Origin: Dicaeum eximium
Lineage: Eukaryota; Chordata; Aves; Passeriformes; Dicaeidae
Assembly: GCA_013396995.1 (NCBI GenBank)
Contig: VWZP01002415.1
Location: 940,411 to 1,004,410, forward strand
Length of the DNA stretch: 64,000 nt
Direction of reading: 5' to 3'
This document shows, piece after piece, positions 1-12,800 of the stretch. Both the position numbers and the translations under genes were made by a program. Numbering within the stretch: position 1 is the first letter of the stretch; every line of letters begins with the position of its first letter. The notes under the pieces were generated by a model that searched no databases, was not told the origin of the DNA, and worked only from the letters and a program-made list of their open reading frames with translations.

Positions 1-328
1 CAGAGGGACAGTTTTTTGGGACTAATGGAAGTCATGAATTCTGTGAATTCTGAAAATAAGGTATTTTTTTTCATATTATCTTGTTAAGGTTACTGAAGAA
101 AAGATAAGCCAGACTTCCCTCTGCCTGCCATTGTTCATCATGCACTGGACATGTGTTTCATATCACAAGGATGATAATGGGTCAGAGGTGATTGGTATCC
201 TGAATTCTAGAACAGGGGAAATATAAAGATTAAATACTGTCTATTTAGATCTCAATTCTATACACTGCAGAAAAAAAAGGGCGCTTAGTATATAAATAGT
301 ATATATACACACATATCACAAAAATGTG
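1..328. other. AT-rich intergenic sequence, no feature seen
   Basis: No coding or repeat signal is recognised apart from a short TATA-rich stretch near 289-310 next to the LTR. In mammals the 3' end of KLHL32 lies on this side of MMS22L in the opposite orientation. Nothing here can be assigned to it. Confidence 0.4.
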
Positions 329-1193
329 TGTTGTGATGGTTAAACCATCACAACACATCCTCTTATATCCTGGAACAGTCCTCTGGCCAAGGAGATCAGT
401 GTGGAAAATTCTGGCAAGGCTCATGATGGCTTGGTTTCAGACAGGGCTCTTGTCACCAGTATTAGTATTTCCAAATGAAAGGACACTGGTCACAGACTTA
501 GGGCAAGAAAAAGTATATTGAAATTAAAAATTTTGTTAAAACTCCACTGATAAACAGGGATTCTATAGTTATGAGTAATTAATTAAGATGTTTGCTAGTT
601 TTGGCTGGGGTGGAAGTAATTTTCTTCACAGTGGCTGATATGGGGCTGTGTTTTGGATTTGTCCTGAACACAGGGTTGATAATATAGAGCTGTTTTTGTT
701 ATTGCTGGGCAGGGCTTACACAGGGCCAAGGCCTTTTGTGCTTCTTGTACTGCCACACTGGGGAGGGGCTGGGAGCACTTGGGAGGCTGGGAGGAGTCAC
801 AGCCAGGACAGGTGATCCCAACTGAGCAAAGGGATGTTCCAGACAATGTGACATCATGCTCAGCACATAAAGTGGGGGGAAGGAGGAGGGGACATTTGGA
901 GTGATGGCATTCATCTTCCCATGTTACATGCTACACTGTTATGTGTGATAGGGCCCTGCTGTCCTCGAGAGGGCTGAACACCTGCCTGCCCCAGAGAAGC
1001 AGTGAATTCATTCCTTGCTTTGCTTTATTTGCATGCCATTCCTATTTATGGCTTTTGCCTTCTCCATTAAACTGTCTTTGTCTCAACCAAGGAGTTTCCT
1101 ACCTTTTACCTTTTCAATTCTCTCCCTGATCCCACTGGTGGAGGAGCAGCTGTGTGGGGCTTGGCTGCTGGCTGGCGTTAAACCATCACAACA
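329..1193 (+). mobile_element. solo LTR of an endogenous retrovirus, songbird type
   Basis: The left end is TGTTGTGATGG and the right end CCATCACAACA, an imperfect inverted pair with the TG..CA termini expected of an LTR. Near the right end, a tract reading ATTAAACTGTCTTTGTCTCA (about 1067-1086) followed by pyrimidine-rich sequence and CCCACTGGTGG looks like the R/U5 part, with ATTAAA as poly(A) signal, of an LTR family common in passerine genomes as I recall it. Neither internal retroviral genes nor a second LTR are present, so it would be a solo LTR of about 865 bp. No clear target duplication flanks it (AATGTG left, TTCAAA right), so the limits are approximate. Confidence 0.6.
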
Positions 1194-1429
1194 TTCAAAA
1201 TAGCTTAATACCACCAACTTTTCATTATATAGATGGGTTTGAACGATGAAATTTCTCTGAATTAGGTACTCCAGCTACAATTTTATTTTCAGGATTTTTT
1301 CACCATCTGTTGTGGAATTTACAGCTCCAGGAAATATTCGTCCGTGGAAGCAGTGTTATTTTTTAACAATGTACTGGGAGACACCCTTGCCATCCTATAA
1401 GTAAAACACCCCTGCAATGAGTAGCAATC

Positions 1430-1600
1430 TCCAATTGAGTGAGGTTGCTTAGAGCCTCATCTCACCTGACCTTCAATGTTTCCAGGGACAGAGTCTCTAC
1501 CAACTCTCTGAGCAACCTGTCCCAGTGTTTCACCATCCCCATAATAAAAAAATTCTTCCATATATCTAATCTGAATCTACCATTTTTTAAACCAAACTGT
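1430..1600 (-). mobile_element. CR1 LINE fragment (old)
   Basis: Reading the plus strand, the order CCTGACCTTCAATGTTTCCAG, then CCAACTCTCTGAGCAACCTG, then a 'cagtgtttcaccatcc' and 'aaaaaattcttcc' stretch is the reverse complement of the CR1 3' region. The element therefore lies on the minus strand. It is truncated and strongly mutated. Confidence 0.6.
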
Positions 1601-1640
1601 TCAATATAAAATAATATAGAAAGGTTTAATTTAAATAATG

Positions 1641-3767
1641 TTTATTGCCTTAAGCAGCCTCTATACAGACAGCATCTAATAAGACAAATAACATTTTGTT
1701 AGCTTTTAGGTTTTTTTCTGTTTTAGTTAAAACCAGCATTTTCTTTGTTCCTCCTAACTGGTTTTGGACTACTGTTTTGGTGTGTGCTCGGTAGGTCAGC
1801 ATAAAGTAGCACTTCCACACAAACTGCAAGTCTTCCTCTCATTAATGTTATTGGAACTATCAGTCACATCTGCAAATGTCCATACCACCCATCAGATCAG
1901 CCATTTGGCAGTGGTTGATGATTGTGATACAAAATGCCCTATTTCTGTTCACATTAACTTTGTGACAAAGAAGAATGATATTTTCCAGACTGTTTAAATT
2001 AGTTTCTCACGTGCCAGGAGCTGCTATGCATTTGCATAAAGTCCTGTTGCTTTTTCAGAAACTTCCAACCACTACAGAAAGTATTAAATATGTCTTTAAT
2101 AACTTACTAAACAGATCATTAAGTGCTTCGTTGTAACATCTGTTCTATCCTTTAAAATGATAGTTTTTACTTTCAGGAAGTAACACTACACTCAGACATC
2201 TGTTCTGGAATCTACTGTGTGGTAGGACTCAAATTTTGAAGGCATCTCAATTAATTTCTGTTGGAGAGGGGTGTTTTCAATTTTTTTAAAAAAGCTTTTT
2301 AGAAGCAGAATCCTCCTGGGATGAATAAAACTCCCAGGTACGTAAGCTTACAAGAAGCTACAATGCAAGTTCAGTAAGTTACTTTCATAAAGAAAAGAAC
2401 CTCCATGTTCTGCACTATTAAGTAGCCTAAAGAGGCTTTTAGTTACTGCATTATCTGAAGTACCAATAGCTGATTTAGGCAAGAAGATTATCTAGTTTGA
2501 CTTGATAAGATTACTGTAACGAAAGGGAAGCTGCTCTGAACAAGATTTTAGGGATTTCTGTGGAACTATTAGACATAAAAAGTAAATTTTCCTTGCCGTT
2601 AACATTGTAAAATTAAAATGTGAGTAACTTTAAAAGTAAGAGCCTGCTCACTGGTGTTGCCATTAATGGCAAACCCACTCCAAAGTCCAGTAAGTAGTTT
2701 CAGAAATTTTCAGAAAGCTTCAGATTACTGAGGGAAGTGAAAAGTGTGGATACCACAGCTATTAATGAAAGTTTCCTGAGCACTTTAGAAAAAAAAAAAA
2801 GTAGAGAAAGTTGCAGAGCTAGATCCACCCTGGAAAGACCCACAACACAGCAAAATATTTGAAAGATCCAACTTTCCCAGCAAACAGGAATAATTACTAG
2901 CCTATCATCAAATGATGAGTATTTTAATTAGAAGCCTGTCCTCTCTTCTTTTTCCCTCCCACCCTTCACCCCTAGTATAAGTGGATAACTAATAATGCCA
3001 TGACTAATTAAAAGATCATTGGGACCCTTGGAAAATATAGATAAATTTTAGGAACATGGCATTGAAAAGGAAGGAAACAGGAAATCTAAACCTGCCTTTT
3101 CTTATATTACCCACAAAGAAAACAGAGAGGTTTTACAATGGAATATGAAATATTGAAATGTTTTAATACAGGTGGAAGTTAAAGACAGCTATATACATTC
3201 TGTGCAACATAAACATATTAAAAAAAGTACTCTCTCTTAACACAAGCTTCATCCCAGTGGCACAACCCCTGGTTGAATGCACTGCATTCAACAAGTTGAG
3301 TACTAGAGAGCACACATTTTTCCCATTCTACTAAAATAATAAATTAGAAAGTACAAAATTATGATTTTCTTAAGAACAAACTGAATAAGATTTTCAAAAG
3401 TACACTATTAAGAGGGACAGGTCTCATTCAATGTGAACTAAGTTGTGAAATTCTTTGAAATTCTGTCTTGTATGTTGCAATATAGGCTCTCTTCATACAG
3501 ATATTTGAATCTGTAATAAATTAGTTTACAATCTTTCAATTGCTATTCATCAGGATATTGAGTCAATCTTCAAATGCATGACAATAATAAAATACCAAAG
3601 TTTTTTTTTTTTAAATTAATACATAAATTGGGGGAAAAACAACCACAAAAATTGATACATATATTTCCATTGTAAAGATAAAGAACTTGTCTAGTGTGTC
3701 ATAGTCTGTAGTTTTAGGTACCAACACTGTCATAATGTCCAAGAGGAAAGGATTAATCACCAGCACA
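1641..3767 (-). other. MMS22L: MMS22L 3' UTR, left limit undefined
   Basis: Non-coding DNA immediately downstream of the MMS22L stop. Candidate poly(A) signals on the minus strand are ATTAAA at 3167-3162 and 2100-2095 and the first canonical AATAAA at 1646-1641. Which one is used cannot be decided here, so the UTR could be about 0.6 to 2.1 kb. There is no protein signal on either strand in this stretch. It contains ordinary AT-rich sequence, A and T runs and a small hairpin at 2315-2338. Confidence 0.4.
2315..2338 (+). terminator. small hairpin with AATAAA in the loop (candidate plus-strand poly(A) signal)
   Basis: A perfect 7-bp inverted repeat, CCTGGGA at 2315-2321 and TCCCAGG at 2332-2338, encloses a 10-nt loop containing AATAAA at 2324-2329. 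It is on the plus strand, facing the MMS22L 3' end. It could serve a convergent transcript such as KLHL32. That link is inference from mammalian gene order. Confidence 0.2.
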
Positions 3768-3852
3768 CTACTGATCTCTCTCATTTTCCAGTTTTTGTAT
3801 CTCATTTTGTCCAGCCTCTGCAAGGTGAGATAAGAGTCTCTTATAGGCTTCT
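3768..3852 (-). CDS. MMS22L: MMS22L last coding exon W14 with stop codon
   Basis: After the acceptor TCTCCCAACAG, one A completes the Arg split in W13 (AG|A). The exon then encodes EAYKRLLSHLAEAGQNEIQK and LENERDQ, followed by TAG at 3770-3768. Human MMS22L ends with the same REAY..LLSHL...GQ.E.Q.LEN pattern, so this is the authentic C terminus. The rest of the exon is 3' UTR running left. A longer open frame overlaps this exon in another phase but does not match the protein and is out of frame with W13. Confidence 0.95.
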
Positions 3853-6800
3853 CTGTTGGGAGAAATAAAACCAAAACATATAATATGTTACTGTAACAAT
3901 CTCACACATCCTAGGAGTAAAAGTGTGTAATTCCCAAACACGTTGTCTAGATATTGGGATATTAAAACATTTTAACTTCCCCCCACCTATTCAACTGCTT
4001 TGTTTGCTGTGACTCTTCAGCCTGGCCAGATCAGAGGAAGAATAAGGACTGCACTGTTTACAACCAGAAGTGTAGTGGAGCTGCTTAGAAGCCTGCTTGT
4101 TTAGTAAACTGCTGTGAAATACAAGTTCCTTACTTAAAAACGTGGAGTTTCCAAGGCCTAGATAGTATTAGCAGACTTGATGATGTTTGCTCTCTCATTT
4201 TTGCCTAAGCAATCCCTGTGACTTTCACCACAGCACAGTGATGTGAGCCCCTCCCCTCGCACTTGGGTGCAGCCCAGCACTGACCCAGATTTAGACCATC
4301 ATCCTCAACCAAGGACAATGACTGTTTTAAAATAAACCTGGAATTCAGAAGGGAACTGTCACTCAAGTGGATTTTCCAGAAGAGTGCATATGTGTTGATG
4401 AGACTTTTCACCTTAAGTTCATTCTAATACTCTCCAACCCAGACAATGTAATTATTGTTAAAGTACTGCCTCTGACATTTAGGTCTTTTCTAATTATCTA
4501 TTTTTGTCATGAAATATTAACTTGAGCAAACAAAAATGCAGTTTTCATACTAGTTCCTTGCAATAACAATACTGGACATCACCACTATAAGCATTTAATG
4601 CAACTTCTGAACCTTACTTCTTTTATAGACATGGATTTGTACTTTAATGTCTACAGTAATTGCACTGAATATGTTAATATCATGTTATTTAGAGTCTGGG
4701 ACTGAAGAGAGAAAATCAGGTGTTCTTAAAGAGAAAATTAGTGTTCTTAAAATAAAATGCTCATGGATCACCTCAGGCTGCAGGATAATGGAGCACATTC
4801 TAAATACAAATTACTAATAGAAAACATCAACAACAGATTAGATAATATATACTGGTTTAAGTGATGAGGATAAAGGAAATGTAGCTTTTCAGTAATCTCC
4901 AAGCATGTATTTCAGGAAGCTCAAACAACCTGCATGCTTTCAGTATTTTGTAGATAATGGGATGAATGTTACCATATTAACAGTATTTAACAAAAGAAAA
5001 AGAAACAAAAATTTTAGCTGTGAAACACATCATCAAAGGATGAAAAGCAGGTCATGTGGAAATCCTGCGTATAACAGTACATCAGGCTGACCCTGGGAAA
5101 ATTCTCTTAAAGCAAAGCAAATGCAGTTGTTGGTAGTGAATGGTAAAAAGTGAATAATAAAATTGTAAATGAATTAAATACATTTTTCATTAAATGGAAG
5201 ATGAATACCCTGTGATTACCCTTCAGTGTCTCACAAGCTTTCTGGCACAATTCTGTCTTTCAGACTCTTTATAGCCCAGGCCCTGCTGACACACACCTCA
5301 AAACCAACCCAGTGTGAGGCATGAGTGGATCCTCCCTTTTGAGTAGTCCCAGGATGTGCAGCAATGGGACTGGGGCCAAACACCGGGGCCAGTTCCTTAC
5401 CCAGACCACAGGAGAGTCATGGGCAGCCTTCCAGTGAGCAGCACTAACAGCAGGAGCCCTTTTGGCTCAGGTGCCACACGAGGCAGAGCTTCCTGGAGCT
5501 TTGTGACAGTGCTTGCATAGATGCTGAAAGGTCAGTGCTGCATGTGCACCCAGAGACACCACCTTCCCTGCAGAGCTGCTCCCCTCCTGTGCCATTTTCT
5601 CCTAATGCCAGATGGATTCATGTGTCAAATATTTCTGTCTTAAGTTCCTGGGGGGCAAGTGGAGGAAGTGTGAGCCTGCTGTGCCTATCGGAGCCAGCCT
5701 TTCCTGGACACGCACAACTTTTCTAACTTTAAATTATGAGAGAGCTCTTGATATTAAGTTAGGGGTATTTGTTTTCCAAGCATCTCAGACCATACTTGAT
5801 TATACTATAATTTCACATATGACCCATAAAGTACTCTGAAACAGGGACTAGCAGGAAAATTGTTTGGGTAAGGAATTCTTAATTCTGTTTTGCAACATAC
5901 ATTATAGAGATAACCTGGCTCCACATAAATTCTACTCTGATCTGTGGACCCTAGTGTCAAAACATCTCTGGAAATATTTAGCAAATATAGATGGCTTAAA
6001 ACCATGAAAGGCTTAAGTTAAGGGAGATTTCTGGCTGAAAAACTTAAAAATCACTCATTTTTGAGTGTCTGTGCTGCTGTCTTAACACTGCTTTCTTTCA
6101 ACAGAATAAACCTCTACTATTCATTGTCAAAAAATAATATTAAATGAAAATCAAACCTCTGTGCAGCATTTCTTCCAAGGCCTTGTTTGTGCTCAGAATC
6201 CTTCAGAGACTGTGTGATTGTGGGAATCAGGTTGGTAACTAAACTCTGATCCAAGACTGCCACTGTTTCCAGTATGTTGAAAACCCGGTGATCATAGACA
6301 GCAGTGTAGTCCTGGATAAACTGCCTGAGGGGGATACAGCAGCATTTAGTGCAGGGTCAAAACTAGATGCAGAGAACATGCCAACAACAACTGAAGAGTC
6401 TAATCCGAACAAGCAGTCTGGCTGCATAGCAATTTTCATATTGTTACGCTGGAATTCTCTACCTGGAATACTTTCTCTAAACAAAGCCATGGTTTTGAAG
6501 CCTAATGCTAAAAATTCCACACATTTATTTTCAAGTAATTTGGCAGATTCTGCTGCTGTTTCAGCAGGACTTGTTTCAGAGCACTTCGTAATGTGTGTGA
6601 ATGCAAAACTAAACCATGTATTTCTTATTTATAAATAATAATTGTAATTAAAAGACTAACAAAACAAGAGTTTTAGATTCAAATTTGCAGAAGCAATGTT
6701 GACATTTCTTATAAAGCTCCCCTGGATCTTAAATAGGGCAGACCATTAGATGGAAGCACATCCATTTGCCATCCTTAGGACTTTAAGGCTCACAGATCAC

Positions 6801-9800
6801 ATTCAAATCAAAACTAGCACCCTAGGGATGACACATCCCATGAAAGTGATGTATCACATACAGACTGGCATTCCCACAAACACCCATTCTTTTTTCAGTG
6901 AGACTTTCTCAAGGCTTTCACCTAGACCTAGCCCAATACAGCAGCAGTGCTTGAGGAGTGCAGAATGTCTTTGAGTGCCAGGTCATGCAGCTCTTCTACT
7001 GTATCCATGTGAGATACAGGATTCATTTTGCAAAGCTATGAAATAAGGATAATTTACATTATAATAATCTATTACTGTCACAAAATCAAATAAAAAAAGC
7101 TAAGCTTTTTATATGAAGATTAGCTGCACTTCAAATTAGGCACACACATCTTTCACACCCCATCAGCATTCCTGAGGAATTTTTCCCATTGCAGGAGCAA
7201 CACACCTCCCCACACCTCCCTACATATGCCTTTCAAAACAGTACCTCATCCATGAGGAAGCAGGTATGTCCCTTACTTCTGTTTTTCTGCTCTGGCCTTT
7301 TGGCAAAGCTGTGTTCAAATCCAGTGCCAAAAGTACCATTACTAAAATACCATAAACAAGCAACAATGCAGTATGTTAGGATAATTAGTTATTTTAAGAA
7401 AACATGTTTGCTGTCAATTGGCTTGCAGCAGCTTTGCTGCCAGTTGGCATATTTTCTGGTTACCTAAATACAGAAGTCAGCTGGGTGGCATGTTCTCCTC
7501 CTGACCCTGCTTGGCAGCCTTCTACCATGTACTGTACAATGTCTGTAGATATTTTTTTAACTGCAAAAGAAAAATCACAAGATTCACACAGAGCTCTTGA
7601 ACTGACCATCTGGAGAATGTCTTTCAAGCAGAAAAAAAATTAAAATGAGAAAAAAAAAGGTTTCCTCTTTCTTTGATGCAAGTGAAATGATTGTGAGAGC
7701 ACTTAGATTGGCTATAAAGAACAGAATGAGTCATGGGTTTATGCAAAAGTCTTATTTTCACCACCATTATCCTTTAAACAGATTTTTAAATACACTATGG
7801 TCTTTTTAAGTTAAAGCCAAGAGATATATATTTAGAGGAAATTTTAAATGTAAGTTCTGTTTATATTCTTTAAGCATTCCTATTTGATTCAAAACAAAGA
7901 TAGTCACAGCATTATATCCTGCTCAAAGCTGTGTGGATCTACTCTGTACTTTCAGTGGTGGAGATTGTTCTGAAATGCACCCTAACTCTTAAGGGGGAAA
8001 AAACCCCTTAAAAACCCCAACAACCCCCCTCCCTACTATTTTCTCAAAAAATGTTTCCAAATAAATACCCAAGTTGCAAGATACAGCTCTTCCTTTATAA
8101 AGGTGGAACTGGGCTGCAAGGACTTTTCTAGAAGGGTGTGGCAGAGCCCTGTCCAGGCAGGCAGGGAGCTGGTGGCCACAGCAGCACAGGACTTTCCAGC
8201 TCATTCCCCAGCACATTGCAGGGGGGTACTCAGCTTTTAGCAGATATGGCTGTGATGGCAAAAGGGGGAAGAAAATTGGTGATGACTGAGCCAAGCACAT
8301 CTTTTCCCTGAAAGTATTATAGACCAGAATCAAATAGTAATTTATTAGAGAAAATTCCCAGGAGAAGTCAGAGGTGAATCCAAATTTTGCTTGGTGCCTC
8401 TCTAGCAGCAAGAAATGGAAATTTCGAGCTCAGGTACATTCGTTATACAATGGTGGGGTGAAAAGAGTGTTTCATTCTTTAAGTAGCTAAAAATAAAGAT
8501 GTTTTTGCTAAAAAACAAAGCATGCTAAAAGAAGAAACAAAGCTCAAAGATATCTTCAGAGAGCAACATGCTACTTTTAATCAATTTGTAATGACTGTGT
8601 GGGGAGAACATACACTAGTCTTATTTGGTCTCAAAACTTTAGGTGGAAAAAAGTTCCACAATTGCTAATGGAGGAGATTATATGGGAAGAATGGGGATAA
8701 AAGAAATGCCTTCAGATTCCTGAGAAGTTGATTAGATCATTAGAGTTAAATGAGGCAGGACTTATCTGCCTGAGAGACAGAAGTCCCAGACCAGTTAATG
8801 AAAAAAAAAAGCCTCGTCCAGTTCAGCTGGCCAGATTTTTATTCACCTCATCTGAGAGTCTTAAATACTGGGATGAAAGATGCTCAGCAGTGCATAAATC
8901 TTGCAGGTGTGGAGAGATGTACTTAAAGCAAACAAACAGCTCACCTTGCAGCTCATTAACCAGCACCAAGCACTTCAACACGGCTGGGAGAACCAAGTCT
9001 ATGTCACACAGTTCAGTGCTCTGGGTTCGCTGAAATACTTCAAGAATGAAAGCAAGAACGGAGGCCAAGCGAGGAGGTGGAGCATGCCCTTTGAACTGCA
9101 GGTAGTTTTCCCTGGGAAAACAAAGCAAGCCAGAACAAAGTCTATTTGGGGTTTTTTTTTTCCAAGCAATGCAAGCACCATATACCTTAAAATAACTGTG
9201 ATATTTCAGCAGGAGGCCTATTACATAGATTTCTATCTTTATCTAGGCTCAAATAATGGCTTCTATTTGTCTTAGTTGTAGCAATGACTCCCAGTTTGTC
9301 AGAGTACAGTGATACCTTCTGACACTTCTGTTCAGAGAGGAGTGAGAAATAAGAGCCACCATAATTACAGTTAAAAACCCAAGTGTGACTATTAAAAGCT
9401 AAATACAAAGGTAGCTTCATAATATAATTGAATTCATGAAGGAATCAAGATTCTAAAATCCTAAACCAATATGCATAATACAGCTGTTATTTAATTACAT
9501 TATTTAGCTTTATGTGCTTTTGCAAACTCACTATCATACTTGTGGTAACAGCTCTTCTGTTGCACTGGTACTGTTATTTGATTTTTGTCAACAGTATGTT
9601 GTAACAGGACAGCCAATGACTGATTTTGTTCTGTCAGAATTAACACAAACATCTCCAATATAAAATCTGGCACAAGGATAAAAGGTGACCTGTCAATCTG
9701 TAATAAGAGCAAATTTTAACATCACACATGGAGTGTTCCAATTTTAACACCCTGATTTGTTCATTTTCCACAAAAGAATACAAGAATATGAACTACTGTT

Positions 9801-12800
9801 GGTTTGGCACCACAAATTAATAGAATCTGAAGACAATAAGTTTCACAGAAAGAGAACACAGCATTTATTCATCAGTCAGCACGAACACTCCCAGAACCTT
9901 CAAAAAAATCTTTTAAGATATTTCATATTAGGCACTGTTATCTACTCAAACAAGGCACATATGTTGACTGAGCAATGCATCAATTAAAAACCAGCATCCT
10001 TATTAAAAACTCAGTAATGAGTGCTTCTACAACTTTCAAATGAAACGTGACTTTCAGAGCTCTGTGTACTTCATTGCACCACTTCAGAGCGCGGTGTGAT
10101 TTGGCAAAGAAAGCTGTGACACCCACAGTTCTTGTATCATGTGGTCTTACTTACTTCAATATTAGCAACTCCAAAATTTTCTGTCTCATTAATCACTCTG
10201 AAAATTTCCCACAATGTTTTTTCGTGTGTTCTTCCACTACAACAGCTCTCTGAGCTGGATAACACAATCCTGATGGTGTGGTTCCCTTTCCTCTCTGCAG
10301 CAGCAGTACAGTCACTGCTTCCATAGCGCAAAGTGGTGAACCAACTGCACCTATTTGTGTACAGACCCCTGACTGCCTCATGACCACCCAGCAGTTTGCA
10401 AACCAGAGTGTTGCTCAGTTCTAACACACTCTTCCCAGATCACTAAGGAATGTTTCACATCTTAAAAATCACCAAGTGCCATTACACCTTCAGAACTTTC
10501 CACTCTCAATCCCCGCGTTCACACATGTATGCACACATTCAAAAATAACTTTAATAAGAGGATGGAGTTTGGGTATCCAAAAACATGTCAGAACTAAGAT
10601 TATGAAATCTTAATTCACTCCCTTAATATGTGATAATACAAGCTTTACTTACAGAATTGCCTATCCTATTTACCCAAGATCAGCACTGACATTCTTTTTC
10701 TGATCAACATGTATACCCACTCTTCAACAAATAAAGATCCAATTATCGTGGATATAAGCCTGTACTTGAGGGGGTTTAAATCCTTTCCCAACATGGACAA
10801 AAAGTACAGATTATTCACTATTCTGCAGTCCATAAAACCAAGTGTCAGCCTCTCAGCAGCAGGAACACAGATTTGTAGCTGCTGTTGACATCGTGCGAGT
10901 GGTGACAGCACAGTCAACAAATACTCTCCCTGCCTCTCTGTCTTCCTATTCCCACACCTGCAGTTTTCCATGTCCCCTGGGCAGCTGGCACACCTCTGTA
11001 TGCCCTGACACTTAGAGAGCAACAAGCAATGCACAGGTAACTCTGGCAGCTCTAAGCACCACAACTCTGTACCCCTAAATACAGCCTGAGACACACATGT
11101 GATGATGCCTATTGCAGCATTATTTTTCTTGCTTTTCATGTGTGACCTTCTGCAATATTTTTTGTTGTGGCCTAGGACCTTTATCCTTAATTACTCTCTC
11201 ACATCTCTTTCCAAATTCACTCTCCTCATAGATAAACACTGTCCTACCTTTGCTCCCTGCCCAGCAACTCTCAGGCTCTTCCAAGAGCCACACCATCAGC
11301 TGAGAGGAAAGCAGAGGCCTGAGCTCACGAGCTATTTGTGAAATCTGAATCTGAAAGGTCAGTGATGTTTTATATCCCACTGGTCCTTACCTTATGACGT
11401 GCAAAGTGGTCTTGCGGAGACGGAGCAGCTGGGGGGCTGTGATGGAGCTGCCCAAAGCAGAGAGCAGAGGATGCTGCCCCGCACCGGGCGCAGTCGGGGA
11501 GGAGGGGAGGAATCGTCCAAAATAATGTCGAATGATGCTCCCAAGGAGTTGATTTAAATAGGCACCCTGTGTTTGGGACTGACAACATATGAAGGACAGG
11601 CCCTGCAGAAGAAAATTTTAGAAAGTGAGGAATTAAATAAATTTTTGCCAATACAATCGAATAAATTTTTAACAACTGTATGCTAAACACTCACTACATG
11701 CAGTGTAAACTGCTGCACAGAGAGTAACTACACCTGACAAATAAGCATCACTGATTTGCTGCAGATATGATGATCTGCAAATGAAGACAGAGGCAGGCAA
11801 GGCTTGCAAAGGAGAGAAAAATCTTTCACTAGACTAATATATTGGAAGACAAGCTTTGGGACATGCAAGCTCCCCTTCAAATTCAAAATAAAAACATGGT
11901 TTTTCACACCTGAGAAAGCTTCTGCACCCAAAAGCTTTTCATTTCTGTTTTCAATCCTGTACATGGTCTAACAGATTATGTTAACCAGGTAAGATTTAAG
12001 ATGAAAGAATAAATACCTCATCTGCTTATAAAAGACCGTGTGAAATTTTTGTATAAATGATATAGGAGAAAAATGAGCACTTAGAATTGAGCTCCAACAA
12101 GAAAAGATTTGCTCATAGTATGAACAAATTAGGGTAAATTAGGCACCATTTATAAGGGATTTAGAGGAGGTTTTAAACTCTGTTTAAGATAAGGCTAAAA
12201 CTGCTGTGATTTATCCAATATAAGCTATATTGATCCAGAGAAAAATCTATAATTAAAGTACTTGCCCAGAACATGCTTATCTGAACTCTACCTGCAGTCA
12301 TAGAACATATATATATGGTCCATTCCTGAAAAAAAGAGTAGTATTCTTACTGGAATTGGTTCCCATAAGAGAAAGTTAAGATCTTGTTTCCTTCCCCCTC
12401 CTCTGATTACTGAGAGCAAGCAGAACAAATCGCTAAGAAAAAAATAAAAAAGTCTCGTGATCTCCTATCTCAAGGGTCACAGTCAGTAGCACAAACAGAA
12501 GCCTCTTGAGAACTCAGTTTTCACAATAGTTTTGTCCAACAAGAATGATGGTGTAAAACAAGGTCAAGCACAGAGCTCCCTAGACAGCAATTTCAACAGT
12601 ACTTCAAATTTCCATTAGCATTGCAATCCAGACTCCAGTTTTGGTAGGACAGAAATCTGTCTGAATATTTATGGTTGCTGAGGTAAACTAATGCCCCTAA
12701 TATAGGAATAAACAGATCAAGTCAAGCTGCTTTTTTTCCCCAACTATGGAAAAAGTGTATTTCTGTTGCTTTTTGTATAGAAGTCCCTCCCCAAAAACAT

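Noticed and set aside
3611..3874. 87-codon minus-strand frame overlapping the MMS22L terminal exon
   Set aside because: It is a shadow frame; the conserved C terminus EAYKRLLSHL is read in another phase that agrees with the W13 splice.
6239..6638. Overlapping open frames on both strands beside exon W13
   Set aside because: The minus frame is out of phase with the conserved MMS22L reading of W13, and the plus frame resembles nothing known; likely coincidence.
6960..7020. Minus-strand MDTVEELHDLALKDI peptide
   Set aside because: Short, ends at a stop with no suitable splice sites, and W12 at 7464-7560 already supplies the expected MMS22L segment.
7989..8411. 140-codon minus-strand open frame
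   Set aside because: No recognisable motif, lies in an intron, no splice or promoter context.
10666..11139. 157-codon minus-strand open frame in the W10-W11 intron
   Set aside because: It is the longest frame outside exon W3, but a frame of this length is about what chance gives in 64 kb on six frames. No family resemblance, and it is not in phase-compatible splice context with MMS22L.
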